A DNA stretch of 64,000 nucleotides from Actinomadura sp. NBRC 104412. GTDB lineage: Bacteria > Actinomycetota > Actinomycetes > Streptosporangiales > Streptosporangiaceae. A program made the position numbers and the translations under genes. Below the pieces are notes generated by a model that was not told where the DNA came from, did not search any database, and saw only the letters and a program-made list of their open reading frames with translations. Location: the NCBI RefSeq assembly GCF_030269515.1, contig NZ_BSTM01000008.1, positions 124,001 through 188,000 of the forward strand. The letters are read 5' to 3'. Positions 1-9,810 of this stretch are shown here, piece by piece; within the stretch, counting starts at the first letter, position 1; each line of letters begins with the position of its first letter.

Positions 1-2094
1 CTGGGCGTCCTCGACCTCACCGTCAACGGGCGCCCGGTGAGCAGGGCCGTCCTGGAACCGCCGAACACCGACCACAAGGAACGGCTGGTCTATTCCACCT
101 ACGACGTCACCGGGCTGCTCCACCGTGGCGCGAACGAGCTGCGCGTGGAACTGGGCAATGGCATGGCGCACGTGCCCGCCACCCCCGGCCGGTACCAGAA
201 GCTCACCCGCAGCGACGGCGCCCCCGCCTTCCTCCTCCAGATGGAGATCACCTACAGCGACGGCCGCCGTGCCGTGATCGGCAGCGACCCGAGCTGGCGC
301 ACCGCGCTGGGCGCCACCATGTTCAGCGGCTGGTACGGCGGCGAGGACCACGACGCGCGGCGCGTCCCCGACGACTGGGTCGCCGCCGTCCGCCGCGACC
401 CGCCCACCGCGCGGCTGACCGCGCGGGCGGCGCCGCCGATCGAGCACGTGGAGACCGTCCGCACCAAGAAGATCACCCAGCCCCGGGACGGGGTGTACGT
501 GGTCGACCTCGGCACCAACATCGCGGGCTGGCCGGTGCTGCGCGTCAGCGGCCCGGCCGGGACGAGGGTGACGATGCGGCCCGGCGAGCTGCTCGCCGCC
601 GATGGCACGGTCAGCCAGCACACCACCGGCTCGCCGATCTGGGACACCTACATTCTGTCCGGCAAGGGCGTGGAGACCTGGCATCCGCGTTTCGTCTACC
701 ACGGCTTCCGCTACGTGCAACTGGAAGGGCTGCCGTCGGCGCCGGACGAGGACACCGTCTCGGGGATGGTGCTCCGCACCGCCAACGAGCGCGCGGGCGG
801 CTTCACCAGCTCGCACCCCCTGATCAACGACATCCACAAGATCATCGACCGGGCGGTGCAGGGCAACATGTACTCGGTCCTGACCGACTGCCCGCACCGG
901 GAGAAGCTGGGCTGGCTGGAGCAGGCCAACCTGGTCTTCCCCGCGGTCGCCCGCAACTACGACGTGGCCGCCTACTACGCGGAGATCGTGCGCAACATCG
1001 CCGAGGCGCAGACCGCCGACGGTCTCGTCCCGGACATCGCGCCGGAGTACACGGTGTTCAGCGGCGGGTTCCGCGACGACCCCAACTGGGGCAACGTCAT
1101 CATCTTCGCGCCGTGGCAGATGTACCGCGCCTACGGAGACACCGCCACGCTGCGCACCTACTACGGCCACATGCGGCGGTACCTGGACTACCTGTCCGGC
1201 AAGGCCGAGGGCGACCTGCTCGACTACGGGCTGGGGGACTGGATCACCTTCGACCCGAGCACTCCGGTCGGCGTCACCGCCACCTTCGGCTACCACCGCG
1301 CCGCCACGGCGCTCGCGCAGATCGCCGAGGTCATCGGCGAGGACGCGGACGCCGCCCGCTACACCGCGCTGGCCGCCCGCATCGGCGACGCGTTCAACGC
1401 CAAGTACCTCAAGGAGAACACCTACGGGTCCGGCAGCCAGGCATGCGACGCCCTGGCCCTGGACATGGGGATCGTGCCGGCCGACCGGCGCCAGGCCGTC
1501 CTCGACCACCTGATCGGGAGCATCCGCGACAAGGGCTACCACCTCACCGTCGGGGAGATCGCCCTGCCGTCGGTGTTCCGCGTGCTGTCGGCGGCGGGCC
1601 GCGACGACATCGTGTACGCGGTCGCCACGCAGACCACCAGCCCCAGCTACGGCTACCAGGTGGTGCACGGCGCCACCTCCCTCACCGAGAACTGGGACGG
1701 CCCGACCTCCGGCAACTCCCAGAACCACTTCATGCTCGGCGCGATCGACGAGTGGTTCGCCGCCGGGCTGGCCGGGCTGGGGCAGGCGGACGACTCGGTC
1801 GCGTACCGGAAACTGCTGGTCCGCCCGGCGGTGGTGGGGGACCTGACCTCCGCGGGCGCCTACTACCAGACCCCCTTCGGCAAGGCGTCCAGCTCCTGGC
1901 GCCGGACCGGCACCACCCTCCGCCTGGACGTGACCGTCCCGCCGGGCGCCACCGCCCGCGTGGAGGTCCCGCTCCTGGGCGGCACCAGACGTCCCGACGC
2001 CACCAAGGGCGCCCGCTGGGCCGGCGTCCAGAACGGGCGCGGGATCTTCGAGGTCGGCTCCGGCACGTGGGCCTTCGAGGTGTCCCGCCGCTGA
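1..2094 (+). CDS. Alpha-L-rhamnosidase, GH78 family (5' end outside window)
   Basis: The reading frame is open from base 1, so the gene starts upstream; 697 residues are visible. They match the part of the GH78 enzyme at 9811-12969 from its second beta-sandwich domain onward, so about 360 N-terminal residues are probably missing. Visible order: beta-sandwich (VYSTYDVTGLL), the (alpha/alpha)6 barrel with the acid motif DCPHREKLGWLEQ, the second catalytic region TENWDG...NHFMLGAIDEW, and a C-terminal beta-sandwich. GH78 enzymes hydrolyse terminal alpha-L-rhamnose by inversion and are usually secreted. It is the first visible gene of a five-enzyme co-directional block and is followed after 44 bases by the GH106 gene. 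Confidence 0.92.
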   Translation: MGVLDLTVNGRPVSRAVLEPPNTDHKERLVYSTYDVTGLLHRGANELRVELGNGMAHVPATPGRYQKLTRSDGAPAFLLQMEITYSDGRRAVIGSDPSWRTALGATMFSGWYGGEDHDARRVPDDWVAAVRRDPPTARLTARAAPPIEHVETVRTKKITQPRDGVYVVDLGTNIAGWPVLRVSGPAGTRVTMRPGELLAADGTVSQHTTGSPIWDTYILSGKGVETWHPRFVYHGFRYVQLEGLPSAPDEDTVSGMVLRTANERAGGFTSSHPLINDIHKIIDRAVQGNMYSVLTDCPHREKLGWLEQANLVFPAVARNYDVAAYYAEIVRNIAEAQTADGLVPDIAPEYTVFSGGFRDDPNWGNVIIFAPWQMYRAYGDTATLRTYYGHMRRYLDYLSGKAEGDLLDYGLGDWITFDPSTPVGVTATFGYHRAATALAQIAEVIGEDADAARYTALAARIGDAFNAKYLKENTYGSGSQACDALALDMGIVPADRRQAVLDHLIGSIRDKGYHLTVGEIALPSVFRVLSAAGRDDIVYAVATQTTSPSYGYQVVHGATSLTENWDGPTSGNSQNHFMLGAIDEWFAAGLAGLGQADDSVAYRKLLVRPAVVGDLTSAGAYYQTPFGKASSSWRRTGTTLRLDVTVPPGATARVEVPLLGGTRRPDATKGARWAGVQNGRGIFEVGSGTWAFEVSRR

Positions 2095-2138
2095 CGACCT
2101 CTCCGACCCCGGTCACCGATAACACGCAAGGAAAACCC

Positions 2139-5123
2139 ATGGATCAACACGGATTCGCCCGGCCGCTGAGCAGGCGCCGGGTGATGCAGGCAGGGCTCGC
2201 GGCGGGCGCCGTCGCGGCACTGCCCCTTTCGGTACGGCCGGGCACCGCCGCGGCGGACGCCGCGCCGTTCCCCGCCGCCGCCCACTTCGCCCGTCCCCGG
2301 GCGGAGATACGGCCGCGGTTCCGCTGGTGGTGGCCCGACGCGCACGTCACCCCCGCCGAGATCCGGCGGGAGATCGACCAGATCGCCGACGCCGGTTTCG
2401 GCGGCGCCGAGATCGTCGCGCTGCACCACAGCATCCGGGACAAGTCCGTCCTCGACCCCGTACACCACGGCTGGGGCACCCCGGCCTGGAACGCGGGCGT
2501 CGAGGCCGCGCTGGACCAGGCCCGCAGGCGCGGCATCACCGTGGACCTCACCATCGGCCCCGCCTGGCCCGCGGCCGTGCCGTCCATCACGCCCGACAGC
2601 CCCGCCGCCGTGCAGGAACTGGCGTACGGCGTGGTCACGCTGGCCGGGGGAGCGACCCACGACGGCCCCGTACCCGACCCCGTCGTCGCGCCCCAGCCCG
2701 GGGTGACCCAGCGGCACCTGGAGGCCGTCCACGCCGTCCGCAAGGACCCCGCCCACGACGACGATGACGTGATCGGCCTCGCCCGCGACTCCTGGCAGGA
2801 CCTCACCTCCCGCGTCCGGAACGGCCGGATCACCTGGACGGCGCCGGACGACGGCGAGTGGGTGCTGCTGTCGTACTGGCGGCGCGGCAGCGGGCAGCGT
2901 CCCGAGTCGGGCCCGCACAGCGCCCCGGACGCGGCGGTCGTGGACCACTTCGGCCGCGCCGGGACGCAGGCTGTCATCGACTTCTGGGAGAAGCGGCTGC
3001 TCACCCCGAAGATCCGCAAGCTGCTCCGGCAGGCGGGCGGCGCGCTGTTCGAGGACTCGATCGAGCTGGAGACCGAGGCGCTGAACTGGACGCCCGGCCT
3101 GGCCGCCGAGTTCCGCAGGCGGCGCGGCTACGACCTGGGCCCCTACCTGCCGGTCGTCCTCCTGAACGACGAGGACCCGGTGTTCGCCTACGACGCCGAG
3201 ACCACCGAGCACGCCCGGCACGACTTCTGGCTGACGGTCTCCGACCTGTTCCACGACAACCACTTCAAGCCGCTGGCCGACTGGGCGCACTCGATCGGCC
3301 TGGAGCTGAGCGGCCAGCCGTACGGGCTCCAGACCGACTCGATCCGGATGTCGGCGACCCTGGACAGGCCGGAGGGCGAGTCGCTGGGGTTCAAGAACCT
3401 CGACGACTACCGCGCCCTGATGGGCGGCCGGGACATGGGCGGGCGCAAGGTGCTGTCCTGCGAGGCCGGGGCCTACCAGGGCGGCGCCTACAGCACCACC
3501 TGGAAGAAGCTGCTGCTCACCATGGGCGGCGCGTACGCCGCCGGGCTCAACCAGACGACCCTGCACGGCTTCTCGTACGCGACGGCGCCCGGCGTCAACT
3601 GGCCGGGGTTCGCCGGGTTCACCCCCTACAACGGCGGCATCGGGTACGCCGAGTCGTGGGGCCCGCGCCAGCCCACCTGGCGGCACGTCCCGGACGTCGC
3701 CGACTACTTCGCGCGGGTCCACGGCATCACGCAGGCCGGCGAGAACCGGATCGACGTGGCCGTGTTCCGGCAGAAGGGCTACAGCAAGACCGGCATCGGG
3801 GCCGGCTGGTTCACCGCCAACGGCATCCCGATCGGCTGGACCCACTCGTTCGCCAGCGAGCCGATCCTGTCGCTGCCCAGCGCCACCGTCTCCGGCGGGC
3901 GGCTGGCGCCGGACGGCCCCGCCTACAAGGCGCTGTTCGTCGAGGGCGACCGCTTCGCCGGGAAGAAGAGCACCCTCACCGTGTCCGCGGCCGAGCGGAT
4001 CCTCGCGCTCACCCGCAAGGGACTGCCGGTGGTGTTCATGGGCGACTGGAGCGCCGCCACCGTCCCGGGCGTCGCCAAGGACGGCGAGAACGAGCGGCTG
4101 CGGGCGGTCCTGCGGCAACTGTTCGACCAGCCGACGGTGAAGGTCGTCGCGACCGAGCCCGAGGTGCCCGGCGCCCTCGAAGCCCTCGGCGTGCGGCGGG
4201 ACGTCACCCACCAGACCTCCACCCTCCTGCACGCCCGGCGGGTGGACGGAAGCGTGGACTACTACTACCTGGTCAACGGGCGGCACAACGAGACGCCGAA
4301 GCCGCCGATCGCGCCCATCGACCACGAGGTCACCCTCACCCGCACCGACCGGAAGGCCGTGCCGTACCGGCTCGACCTGTGGACGGGCGGGATCGAGCCG
4401 GTCGCCCTCTACCGGGCGGACGGCGACACGGTCACGCTGCGGGTGGCGCTGCGGCCGGGCGAGGCCACGGTGTTCGTCCTGGCCCGTCCCAAGGGACACG
4501 CGACCCCGTACGCGACCGCCAGCGAGGCGGCCGAGGTCCGTGTCGCCTCGAAGAACCGGCTCGCGATCCGCGACACCCGGCCGGGGACGTACACCACGAC
4601 CCTGGAGGGCGGCCGCACCGTCCGCGCCACGATCGGGGAACTGCCCGCCGCGCTGACCCTGTCGAAGTGGCGGCTCCAGGTCGAGGACTTCCAGCCGGGA
4701 CGCACCCCGACCGAGACCGTGACCACCCGGCACGACCTCGTCCTGGACGAGCTCAAGCCGTGGCCGCAGATCCCGGAGCTGGCCGACGTGTCCGGGGTCG
4801 GCCGCTACACCGCGACGGTCGACCTGGGCAAGGGCGGCTGGCCGGGCGCCTACCTGGAGCTCGGTGAGGTGTTCGACACGTGCAGGGTCACGGTCAACGG
4901 GCACCGGCTGCCCGGCGTGGACCTGCTCAACCCGGTCGTGGACGTCGGCCCGTACCTGCGGCGCGGCACCAACACGATCGAGGTCGAGATCGCCACCACC
5001 CTGATCAACCGGCTGCGGGTGGCCGACGCCGCCGTCTACGGCGGGGCGTCCCGGCAGAACTACGGGCTGCTCGGCCCGGTCCGGCTGGTCCCGTACGGCG
5101 AAGCGGTGATCAAGCACTTCTGA
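2139..5123 (+). CDS. Secreted GH106-family alpha-L-rhamnosidase
   Basis: Predicted 994 aa. The ATG at 2139 is chosen because AAGGAAA lies at 2128-2134 and a twin-arginine leader follows (SRRRVMQAGLAAG, then an Ala-rich segment to about residue 38). The mature protein opens with RPRFRWWWPDAHVTPAEIRR and a GFGGAEI strand, typical of the GH106 (PF17132) TIM-barrel; the C-terminus (about 870-980) is a galactose-binding-like beta-sandwich (DLGKGGWPGAYLELGEV, NGHRLPGVD). Length fits GH106. The family removes alpha-L-rhamnose from rhamnogalacturonans. The upstream in-frame extension to 1113 is only an antisense-free shadow over the preceding gene. Its neighbours are other rhamnose/arabinose-active enzymes. 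Exact substrate is not shown by sequence. Confidence 0.85.
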   Translation: MDQHGFARPLSRRRVMQAGLAAGAVAALPLSVRPGTAAADAAPFPAAAHFARPRAEIRPRFRWWWPDAHVTPAEIRREIDQIADAGFGGAEIVALHHSIRDKSVLDPVHHGWGTPAWNAGVEAALDQARRRGITVDLTIGPAWPAAVPSITPDSPAAVQELAYGVVTLAGGATHDGPVPDPVVAPQPGVTQRHLEAVHAVRKDPAHDDDDVIGLARDSWQDLTSRVRNGRITWTAPDDGEWVLLSYWRRGSGQRPESGPHSAPDAAVVDHFGRAGTQAVIDFWEKRLLTPKIRKLLRQAGGALFEDSIELETEALNWTPGLAAEFRRRRGYDLGPYLPVVLLNDEDPVFAYDAETTEHARHDFWLTVSDLFHDNHFKPLADWAHSIGLELSGQPYGLQTDSIRMSATLDRPEGESLGFKNLDDYRALMGGRDMGGRKVLSCEAGAYQGGAYSTTWKKLLLTMGGAYAAGLNQTTLHGFSYATAPGVNWPGFAGFTPYNGGIGYAESWGPRQPTWRHVPDVADYFARVHGITQAGENRIDVAVFRQKGYSKTGIGAGWFTANGIPIGWTHSFASEPILSLPSATVSGGRLAPDGPAYKALFVEGDRFAGKKSTLTVSAAERILALTRKGLPVVFMGDWSAATVPGVAKDGENERLRAVLRQLFDQPTVKVVATEPEVPGALEALGVRRDVTHQTSTLLHARRVDGSVDYYYLVNGRHNETPKPPIAPIDHEVTLTRTDRKAVPYRLDLWTGGIEPVALYRADGDTVTLRVALRPGEATVFVLARPKGHATPYATASEAAEVRVASKNRLAIRDTRPGTYTTTLEGGRTVRATIGELPAALTLSKWRLQVEDFQPGRTPTETVTTRHDLVLDELKPWPQIPELADVSGVGRYTATVDLGKGGWPGAYLELGEVFDTCRVTVNGHRLPGVDLLNPVVDVGPYLRRGTNTIEVEIATTLINRLRVADAAVYGGASRQNYGLLGPVRLVPYGEAVIKHF

Positions 5124-5133
5124 GCCGGCACAA

Positions 5134-5165
5134 GTGTGGGAGGGCGCGGCAACGCCCTCCCACAC
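5134..5165 (+). terminator. Perfect 13-bp hairpin after the GH106 gene
   Basis: Arms 5134-5146 and 5153-5165 are perfectly complementary (GTGTGGGAGGGCG / CGCCCTCCCACAC) with a 6-base loop, starting 10 bases after the GH106 stop and ending 47 bases before the next start. There is no U-tract, as is common in actinomycetes. It may terminate or attenuate transcription inside the glycosidase block, or stabilise the upstream mRNA. Confidence 0.75.
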
Positions 5166-5212
5166 GCGAACTCCCCATCCCGTCCTGTCACGAACCGGAA
5201 CACGAGGAATCC

Positions 5213-7276
5213 ATGACCAACAGCGTAGTCAACCGGCTGCGGGGGAGAACCGCCCTCACGCTGGGCCTGGCGGCCGTCACCGTCCCCCTCCTGATCAGCG
5301 CTCCGGCGGCGACGGCCGAAGGGCCGCGCCACGCCAAGCCCTGGGACGCCTACAACCTGTCCCCGTCCACCCGCACGGTCCGCCCGGTCGCGGTCTTCGC
5401 CACCCAGGGCGAGGTGGCCGATCCGCAGGCCGTGCTCAAAGGACGCCGCACCACGCTCAGCGGTGCCGGGGCGTCCCTCACCCTGGACTTCGGCAAGGAG
5501 GTCAGCGGCCTGACCACGGTGAGCTTCGCCGGGTCGGACGGACCCCAGACGGTCGGGCTGGCCTTCGCCGAGTCGTCCCGGTACGCGGGCTTCCCCACCA
5601 GCGACGCCTCCACCGGCGGGCCGCGCAGCCGGGACGGCGCGCTGACCACCGGCGTCGACGGCCGCACCACGTACACGACCCCGGCCCGGTACCTGCGCGG
5701 CGGCTACCGCTACCTGACGATCTTTTTGGAGTCGGCGGGCCGGGTGGAGCTGGACGGGGTCTCCCTCCACTTCACCGCCGCCCCCAAGATGAAGAACCCG
5801 GCCCGCTACGCCAACCACTTCTATTCGAGCGACCACCTGCTCAACCGCATCTGGTACGCGGGCGCCTACACCGTCCAGCTCAACACCATCGCCCCCAAGA
5901 CCGGCCGGGTCTGGGAGCCGCCCGCCGAGCTGTGGGACAACGGCGGCACCGTCGGTGTCGGCGACACGATTTTGGTGGACGGCGCCAAGCGCGACCGCAC
6001 CGTGTGGCCGGGCGACCTGGGCATCGAGATCCCGGCGGCGTACGCGGCGTTCGACGACACCGAGTCGGCCCGCAACGCGCTCACCACCCTCTACCAGCAC
6101 CAGCGGGACACCGGTGAGCTGCCCTACTCGGGGCCGATGATGAACAAGTACGGCTCGGACACCTACCACCTGTGGACGCTGGCCACCACCTGGGACTACT
6201 ACAACTACACCGGCGACCGGCGATGGCTGGCCCAGGTGTGGGACGGCTACAAGCGCGGCGTCGACTACAGCACGGCCAAGGTCGGCGACCGGGGGCTGCT
6301 GTCCATCACCGGCACGTCCGACTCGGTGCGCATCCTGGAGAAGGGCGAGAACCTCATCGCCAACGTGCTGCTGTGGCGCGTGCTGGACGCCGGTTCGCGC
6401 CTGGCCGCCGTGCAGGGCGACAAGGCGCTGGCCAAGTCGTACGCCGACCGGGCCGCGGCATTGCGCACCGCCGTGAACACCCACCTGTGGGACGAGGCCG
6501 CCGGGGCGTACAGGTTCTACCCCGACTCCACCATCCACCCCCAGGACGGCAACTCCCTCGCCGCCTGGTACGGCCTCGCCGACCGCGCCAAGGCCCGCCG
6601 CATCAGCCACTACCTGACCGGCAACTGGGACTCCATCGGCACCACCGCCCCGGAGAACAAGGGCAACCCGGGCGTGTTCTCCGGCTCGATGGAGGTCAAC
6701 GCCCACTTCCAGGCGGGCGGCCAGGCCGCCGACAAGGCCGGCGTGGAGATCATCCGGCGCCAGTGGGGCTACATGCTCGACCACCCCGAGGGCACCAAGA
6801 GCACGTTCTGGGAGTCGTTCCGCAACCCCGAGGACGGCTGCGCCACCTGTAGCTCCTACACGAGCATGGCGCACTCCTGGGCGACCGGCCCCACCCCCGC
6901 GCTCACCTTCTACGTGCTGGGCCTCAACCCCACCGGCACCGCGGGCCGGACGTTCGACTTCGTGCCCCACACCGCCGACCTGTCCTTCGCCCAGGGCAAC
7001 ATCACCACCACCTACGGCCCGGTGAACGCGTCCTGGAAGGTCACCAAGGGGACCTACCGCGCCTCGCTGGAGGCTCCTCGTGGCACCGAGGGACGCGCGG
7101 GCGTGCCGACCTTCGGCTCACGCGTCAACGTCTACGTCGACGGCCGCCTGGTCTGGGACGGGAAGAAGGGCAAGGCACGCGGGCCTCACCACGCGTACAC
7201 CGACGGCGAGTACGTCTACGTGAACGGCCTGCGTGGCGACCACGACATCGAGAGCAAGCCGGTGGGGCGCTCGTGA
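5213..7276 (+). CDS. Secreted GH78-like six-hairpin glycosidase
   Basis: Predicted 687 aa. The ATG at 5213 follows GAGGAA (5204-5209) and opens a Sec-type leader (MTNSVVNRLRGRTALTLGLA, cleavage near ATAEG). A beta-sandwich (about 40-200) precedes an (alpha/alpha)6 barrel with the rhamnosidase-like motif DGAKRDRTVWPGDLG and WDYYNYTGDRRW; a C-terminal beta-sandwich has a short Cys pair region (GCATCSSY). It resembles the Bac_rhamnosid six-hairpin family (PF17389) but is shorter than, and divergent from, the two GH78 enzymes nearby, so the sugar removed could differ. The stop overlaps the next start (GTGA, 7273-7276), implying translational coupling to the arabinofuranosidase gene. Confidence 0.75.
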   Translation: MTNSVVNRLRGRTALTLGLAAVTVPLLISAPAATAEGPRHAKPWDAYNLSPSTRTVRPVAVFATQGEVADPQAVLKGRRTTLSGAGASLTLDFGKEVSGLTTVSFAGSDGPQTVGLAFAESSRYAGFPTSDASTGGPRSRDGALTTGVDGRTTYTTPARYLRGGYRYLTIFLESAGRVELDGVSLHFTAAPKMKNPARYANHFYSSDHLLNRIWYAGAYTVQLNTIAPKTGRVWEPPAELWDNGGTVGVGDTILVDGAKRDRTVWPGDLGIEIPAAYAAFDDTESARNALTTLYQHQRDTGELPYSGPMMNKYGSDTYHLWTLATTWDYYNYTGDRRWLAQVWDGYKRGVDYSTAKVGDRGLLSITGTSDSVRILEKGENLIANVLLWRVLDAGSRLAAVQGDKALAKSYADRAAALRTAVNTHLWDEAAGAYRFYPDSTIHPQDGNSLAAWYGLADRAKARRISHYLTGNWDSIGTTAPENKGNPGVFSGSMEVNAHFQAGGQAADKAGVEIIRRQWGYMLDHPEGTKSTFWESFRNPEDGCATCSSYTSMAHSWATGPTPALTFYVLGLNPTGTAGRTFDFVPHTADLSFAQGNITTTYGPVNASWKVTKGTYRASLEAPRGTEGRAGVPTFGSRVNVYVDGRLVWDGKKGKARGPHHAYTDGEYVYVNGLRGDHDIESKPVGRS

Positions 7277-9792
7277 ACGTCAGCCGGCGCGCGTTCATCG
7301 GCACGGCGGGGGTGACGGCGACGGCGACCGCGATCGGCGCCGCCGTCCCCGCCCCCGCCGCGGCCTCGCCAGCCCGGCCGGCGCGGGTGTCGCCGTTCCC
7401 GCTGTCGGCCGTCACGCTCTTGGACGGGCCTTTCCGCGACAACATGAGCCGGACCTGCGCCTACCTCAGGTTCATCGACGCCGACCGGCTCCTGCACACC
7501 TTCCGGCTGAACGTGGGGCTGCCCTCGTCCGCCGAGCCGTGCGGCGGCTGGGAGGCCCCGGACGTCCAGTTGCGCGGCCACACCACGGGCCACCTGCTGA
7601 CGGCGCTCGCGCAGGCGCACGCCGGCACCGGCGACGACGCCTACGCCGCCAAGGGCCGCCATATCGTCGCCGAGCTGGCGACATGCCAGGCCGCCTCGCC
7701 CGCCGCCGGGTTCTCCCGCGGCTACCTGTCGGCGTTCGGCGAGGAGGTCTTCGACGACCTGGAGGCGGGCGGCAAGCCCTGGGCGCCGTACTACACGATC
7801 CACAAGATCATGGCGGGCCTGCTCGACCAGTACCGGCTGAGCGGCAACCGGCAGGCGCTGGACGTGCTGAAGGGCATGGCCGCCTGGGTGGACGCGCGTA
7901 CCGCCAAGCTGCCGCGCGAGCGGATGCAGGCGCTCCTGCGGGTCGAGTTCGGCGGCATGAACGACGTCCTGGCCGAGCTCTACCTGGTGACCAGGGACCC
8001 TCGGCATCTGGCCACGGCCCGCCGGTTCGACCACGACGAGCTGTACGTCCCGCTGTCGGAGCGCCGCGACGCGCTCGACGGGCAGCACGCCAACACCCAG
8101 ATCCCCAAGGTGGTCGGGGCCGTCCGCGAGTACGAGGCGACGGGGGAGCGGCGCTACCGCGACCTGGCCGCGTTCTTCTGGGACACCGTCGTCCGCGACC
8201 ACACCTACGTGATCGGCGGCAACAGCAACCAGGAGTTCTTCGGCCCTCCCCGCGAGCTGGCCAGCCGTCTCAGCGAGGACACCTGCGAGAACTGCAACAC
8301 CTACAACATGCTCAAGCTCTCGCGGCTGCTGTTCCTCAACGACCCGCGCTCGGCCCAGTACATGGACTACTACGAGTGGGCGCTGCTGAACCAGATGCTC
8401 GGCGAGCAGGACCCGCAGTCCGAGCACGGGTTCGTCACCTACTACACGGGCCTGTTCCCCGGCTCGGAACGCAAGCCCAAAGGCGGACTGGGCGCGGCGC
8501 CCGGTAGCTACAGCGGCGACTACGACAACTTCTCCTGCGACCACGGGACGGGCCTGGAGACCCACACCAAGTTCGGCGACAGCATCTACTTCCGGTCGCG
8601 CGACGCCCTCTACGTCAACCTGTTCGTCCCGTCCGAGGTGCGGTGGGCGGAACGAGGCGTGCGCGTCCGGCAGGAGACCCGCTACCCGTACGAGGAGACG
8701 ACCCGGCTCACGATCGTCGAGGGTGACGCCCGCTTCGCCCTCAAGATCCGGATCCCCGGATGGCTGGACGCGCGCGGCCGGCGCGCCCGCCTCCGCGTGA
8801 ACGGCAGGGCCGCCGGCGGCCTCGGCAACGACGTCCGGCCCGGCGCGTACGCCACGATCGAACGGCGGTGGCGCGCGGGCGACGTGGTCGAACTCGCCAT
8901 GCCGATGGAGCCGGTGTGGCGCAAGGCACCCGACAACCCGTGCGTGCAGGCGGTCAGCCACGGGCCCGTCGTCCTGGCGGGAGCGTACGGGGACCGCGCG
9001 CTCAACACCTTTCCCGCCATCGACCCGCGTTCACTGACGCCGGTACGAGGAAGGCCGCTCCACTACACGGCACGGGCGGACGGAGCCGAGGTGCGGCTGA
9101 TGCCGTTCGCCGAAGTCCACCACCAGCGCTACACCGTCTACTGGGCCACTCCGGCGCCGCGCCGCCGCCCCGCGCTCATCGCCCACTACCCCCTCAAGGA
9201 CGGCAGCACGGCCGACGCCACGGGGAAGTGGCCCGCGGCCACCCTCACCGGCTCGGCGGCCTGGGCCGACGGGACGGTGTCGATGGACGGCGCCGGAGGG
9301 CACGTCGTCCTACCGCCCGGCCTGCTCGCCGGGCTGGACGCGCTCACCGTCGCGCTGTGGGTCCGGCTGGAGACGGTCGCCAACAACGTCCGGGTCTTCG
9401 ACCTGGGCTTCAACAGGCAGACCTTCTTCTACGTCAACGCGCGCACCGGGTCGGGACGGGCGCGGTTCTCGATGAAGCTCGGCGGGATGGAGGGCGAGGA
9501 CTTCGCCGACGCCCCCGCCGCGCTGCCCACCGGGGCGTGGACCCACGTCGCGGTCACCGTCACCGGTGAGGGCGGCGGCTCGGCCGTTCTGTACATCGAC
9601 GGCGCCGAGGCGGGGCGCAAGGACGGGCTCCTCATGAGCCCGCTCGCCCTGGGCGCCACCTCGAAGAACTTCGTCGGCCGCTCCCAGGACACCCGGCACC
9701 CGGCCATGCACGGCCAGGCCGCCGACTTCCGCCTCTACAACCACGCGCTGACGGCCGCCGACGTGGCCGCCCTGCACCAGCGCGGTCGCTGA
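7273..9792 (+). CDS. Secreted GH127/GH146-type beta-L-arabinofuranosidase with C-terminal LamG domain
   Basis: Predicted 839 aa, GTG start overlapping the preceding stop. A Tat-type leader (SRRAFIGTAGV) is followed by the DUF1680 catalytic module to about residue 640 and a concanavalin-like LamG domain (about 640-839; LTVALWVRLE, WTHVAVTVTGE). The zinc/cysteine site is recognisable: E339 and C341 in TCENCNTYNML and C422 in NFSCDHGTGLE; E321 is the likely acid/base. By alignment with the founding GH127 enzyme the fourth metal ligand, normally a second Cys next to the nucleophile, is D423. The family releases beta-L-arabinofuranose with a cysteine nucleophile. The LamG module probably binds sugar and holds the enzyme on its polymer. 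Substrate is inferred. Confidence 0.85.
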   Translation: MNVSRRAFIGTAGVTATATAIGAAVPAPAAASPARPARVSPFPLSAVTLLDGPFRDNMSRTCAYLRFIDADRLLHTFRLNVGLPSSAEPCGGWEAPDVQLRGHTTGHLLTALAQAHAGTGDDAYAAKGRHIVAELATCQAASPAAGFSRGYLSAFGEEVFDDLEAGGKPWAPYYTIHKIMAGLLDQYRLSGNRQALDVLKGMAAWVDARTAKLPRERMQALLRVEFGGMNDVLAELYLVTRDPRHLATARRFDHDELYVPLSERRDALDGQHANTQIPKVVGAVREYEATGERRYRDLAAFFWDTVVRDHTYVIGGNSNQEFFGPPRELASRLSEDTCENCNTYNMLKLSRLLFLNDPRSAQYMDYYEWALLNQMLGEQDPQSEHGFVTYYTGLFPGSERKPKGGLGAAPGSYSGDYDNFSCDHGTGLETHTKFGDSIYFRSRDALYVNLFVPSEVRWAERGVRVRQETRYPYEETTRLTIVEGDARFALKIRIPGWLDARGRRARLRVNGRAAGGLGNDVRPGAYATIERRWRAGDVVELAMPMEPVWRKAPDNPCVQAVSHGPVVLAGAYGDRALNTFPAIDPRSLTPVRGRPLHYTARADGAEVRLMPFAEVHHQRYTVYWATPAPRRRPALIAHYPLKDGSTADATGKWPAATLTGSAAWADGTVSMDGAGGHVVLPPGLLAGLDALTVALWVRLETVANNVRVFDLGFNRQTFFYVNARTGSGRARFSMKLGGMEGEDFADAPAALPTGAWTHVAVTVTGEGGGSAVLYIDGAEAGRKDGLLMSPLALGATSKNFVGRSQDTRHPAMHGQAADFRLYNHALTAADVAALHQRGR

Positions 9793-9810
9793 TCCCTTTT
9801 GGAGTCCCCC

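Noticed and set aside
1863..5165. A 1100-codon minus-strand ORF opposite the glycosidase genes
   Set aside because: It mirrors the GC-rich GH106 gene and is Arg/Gly/Pro/Val-rich without recognisable domains; a shadow ORF.
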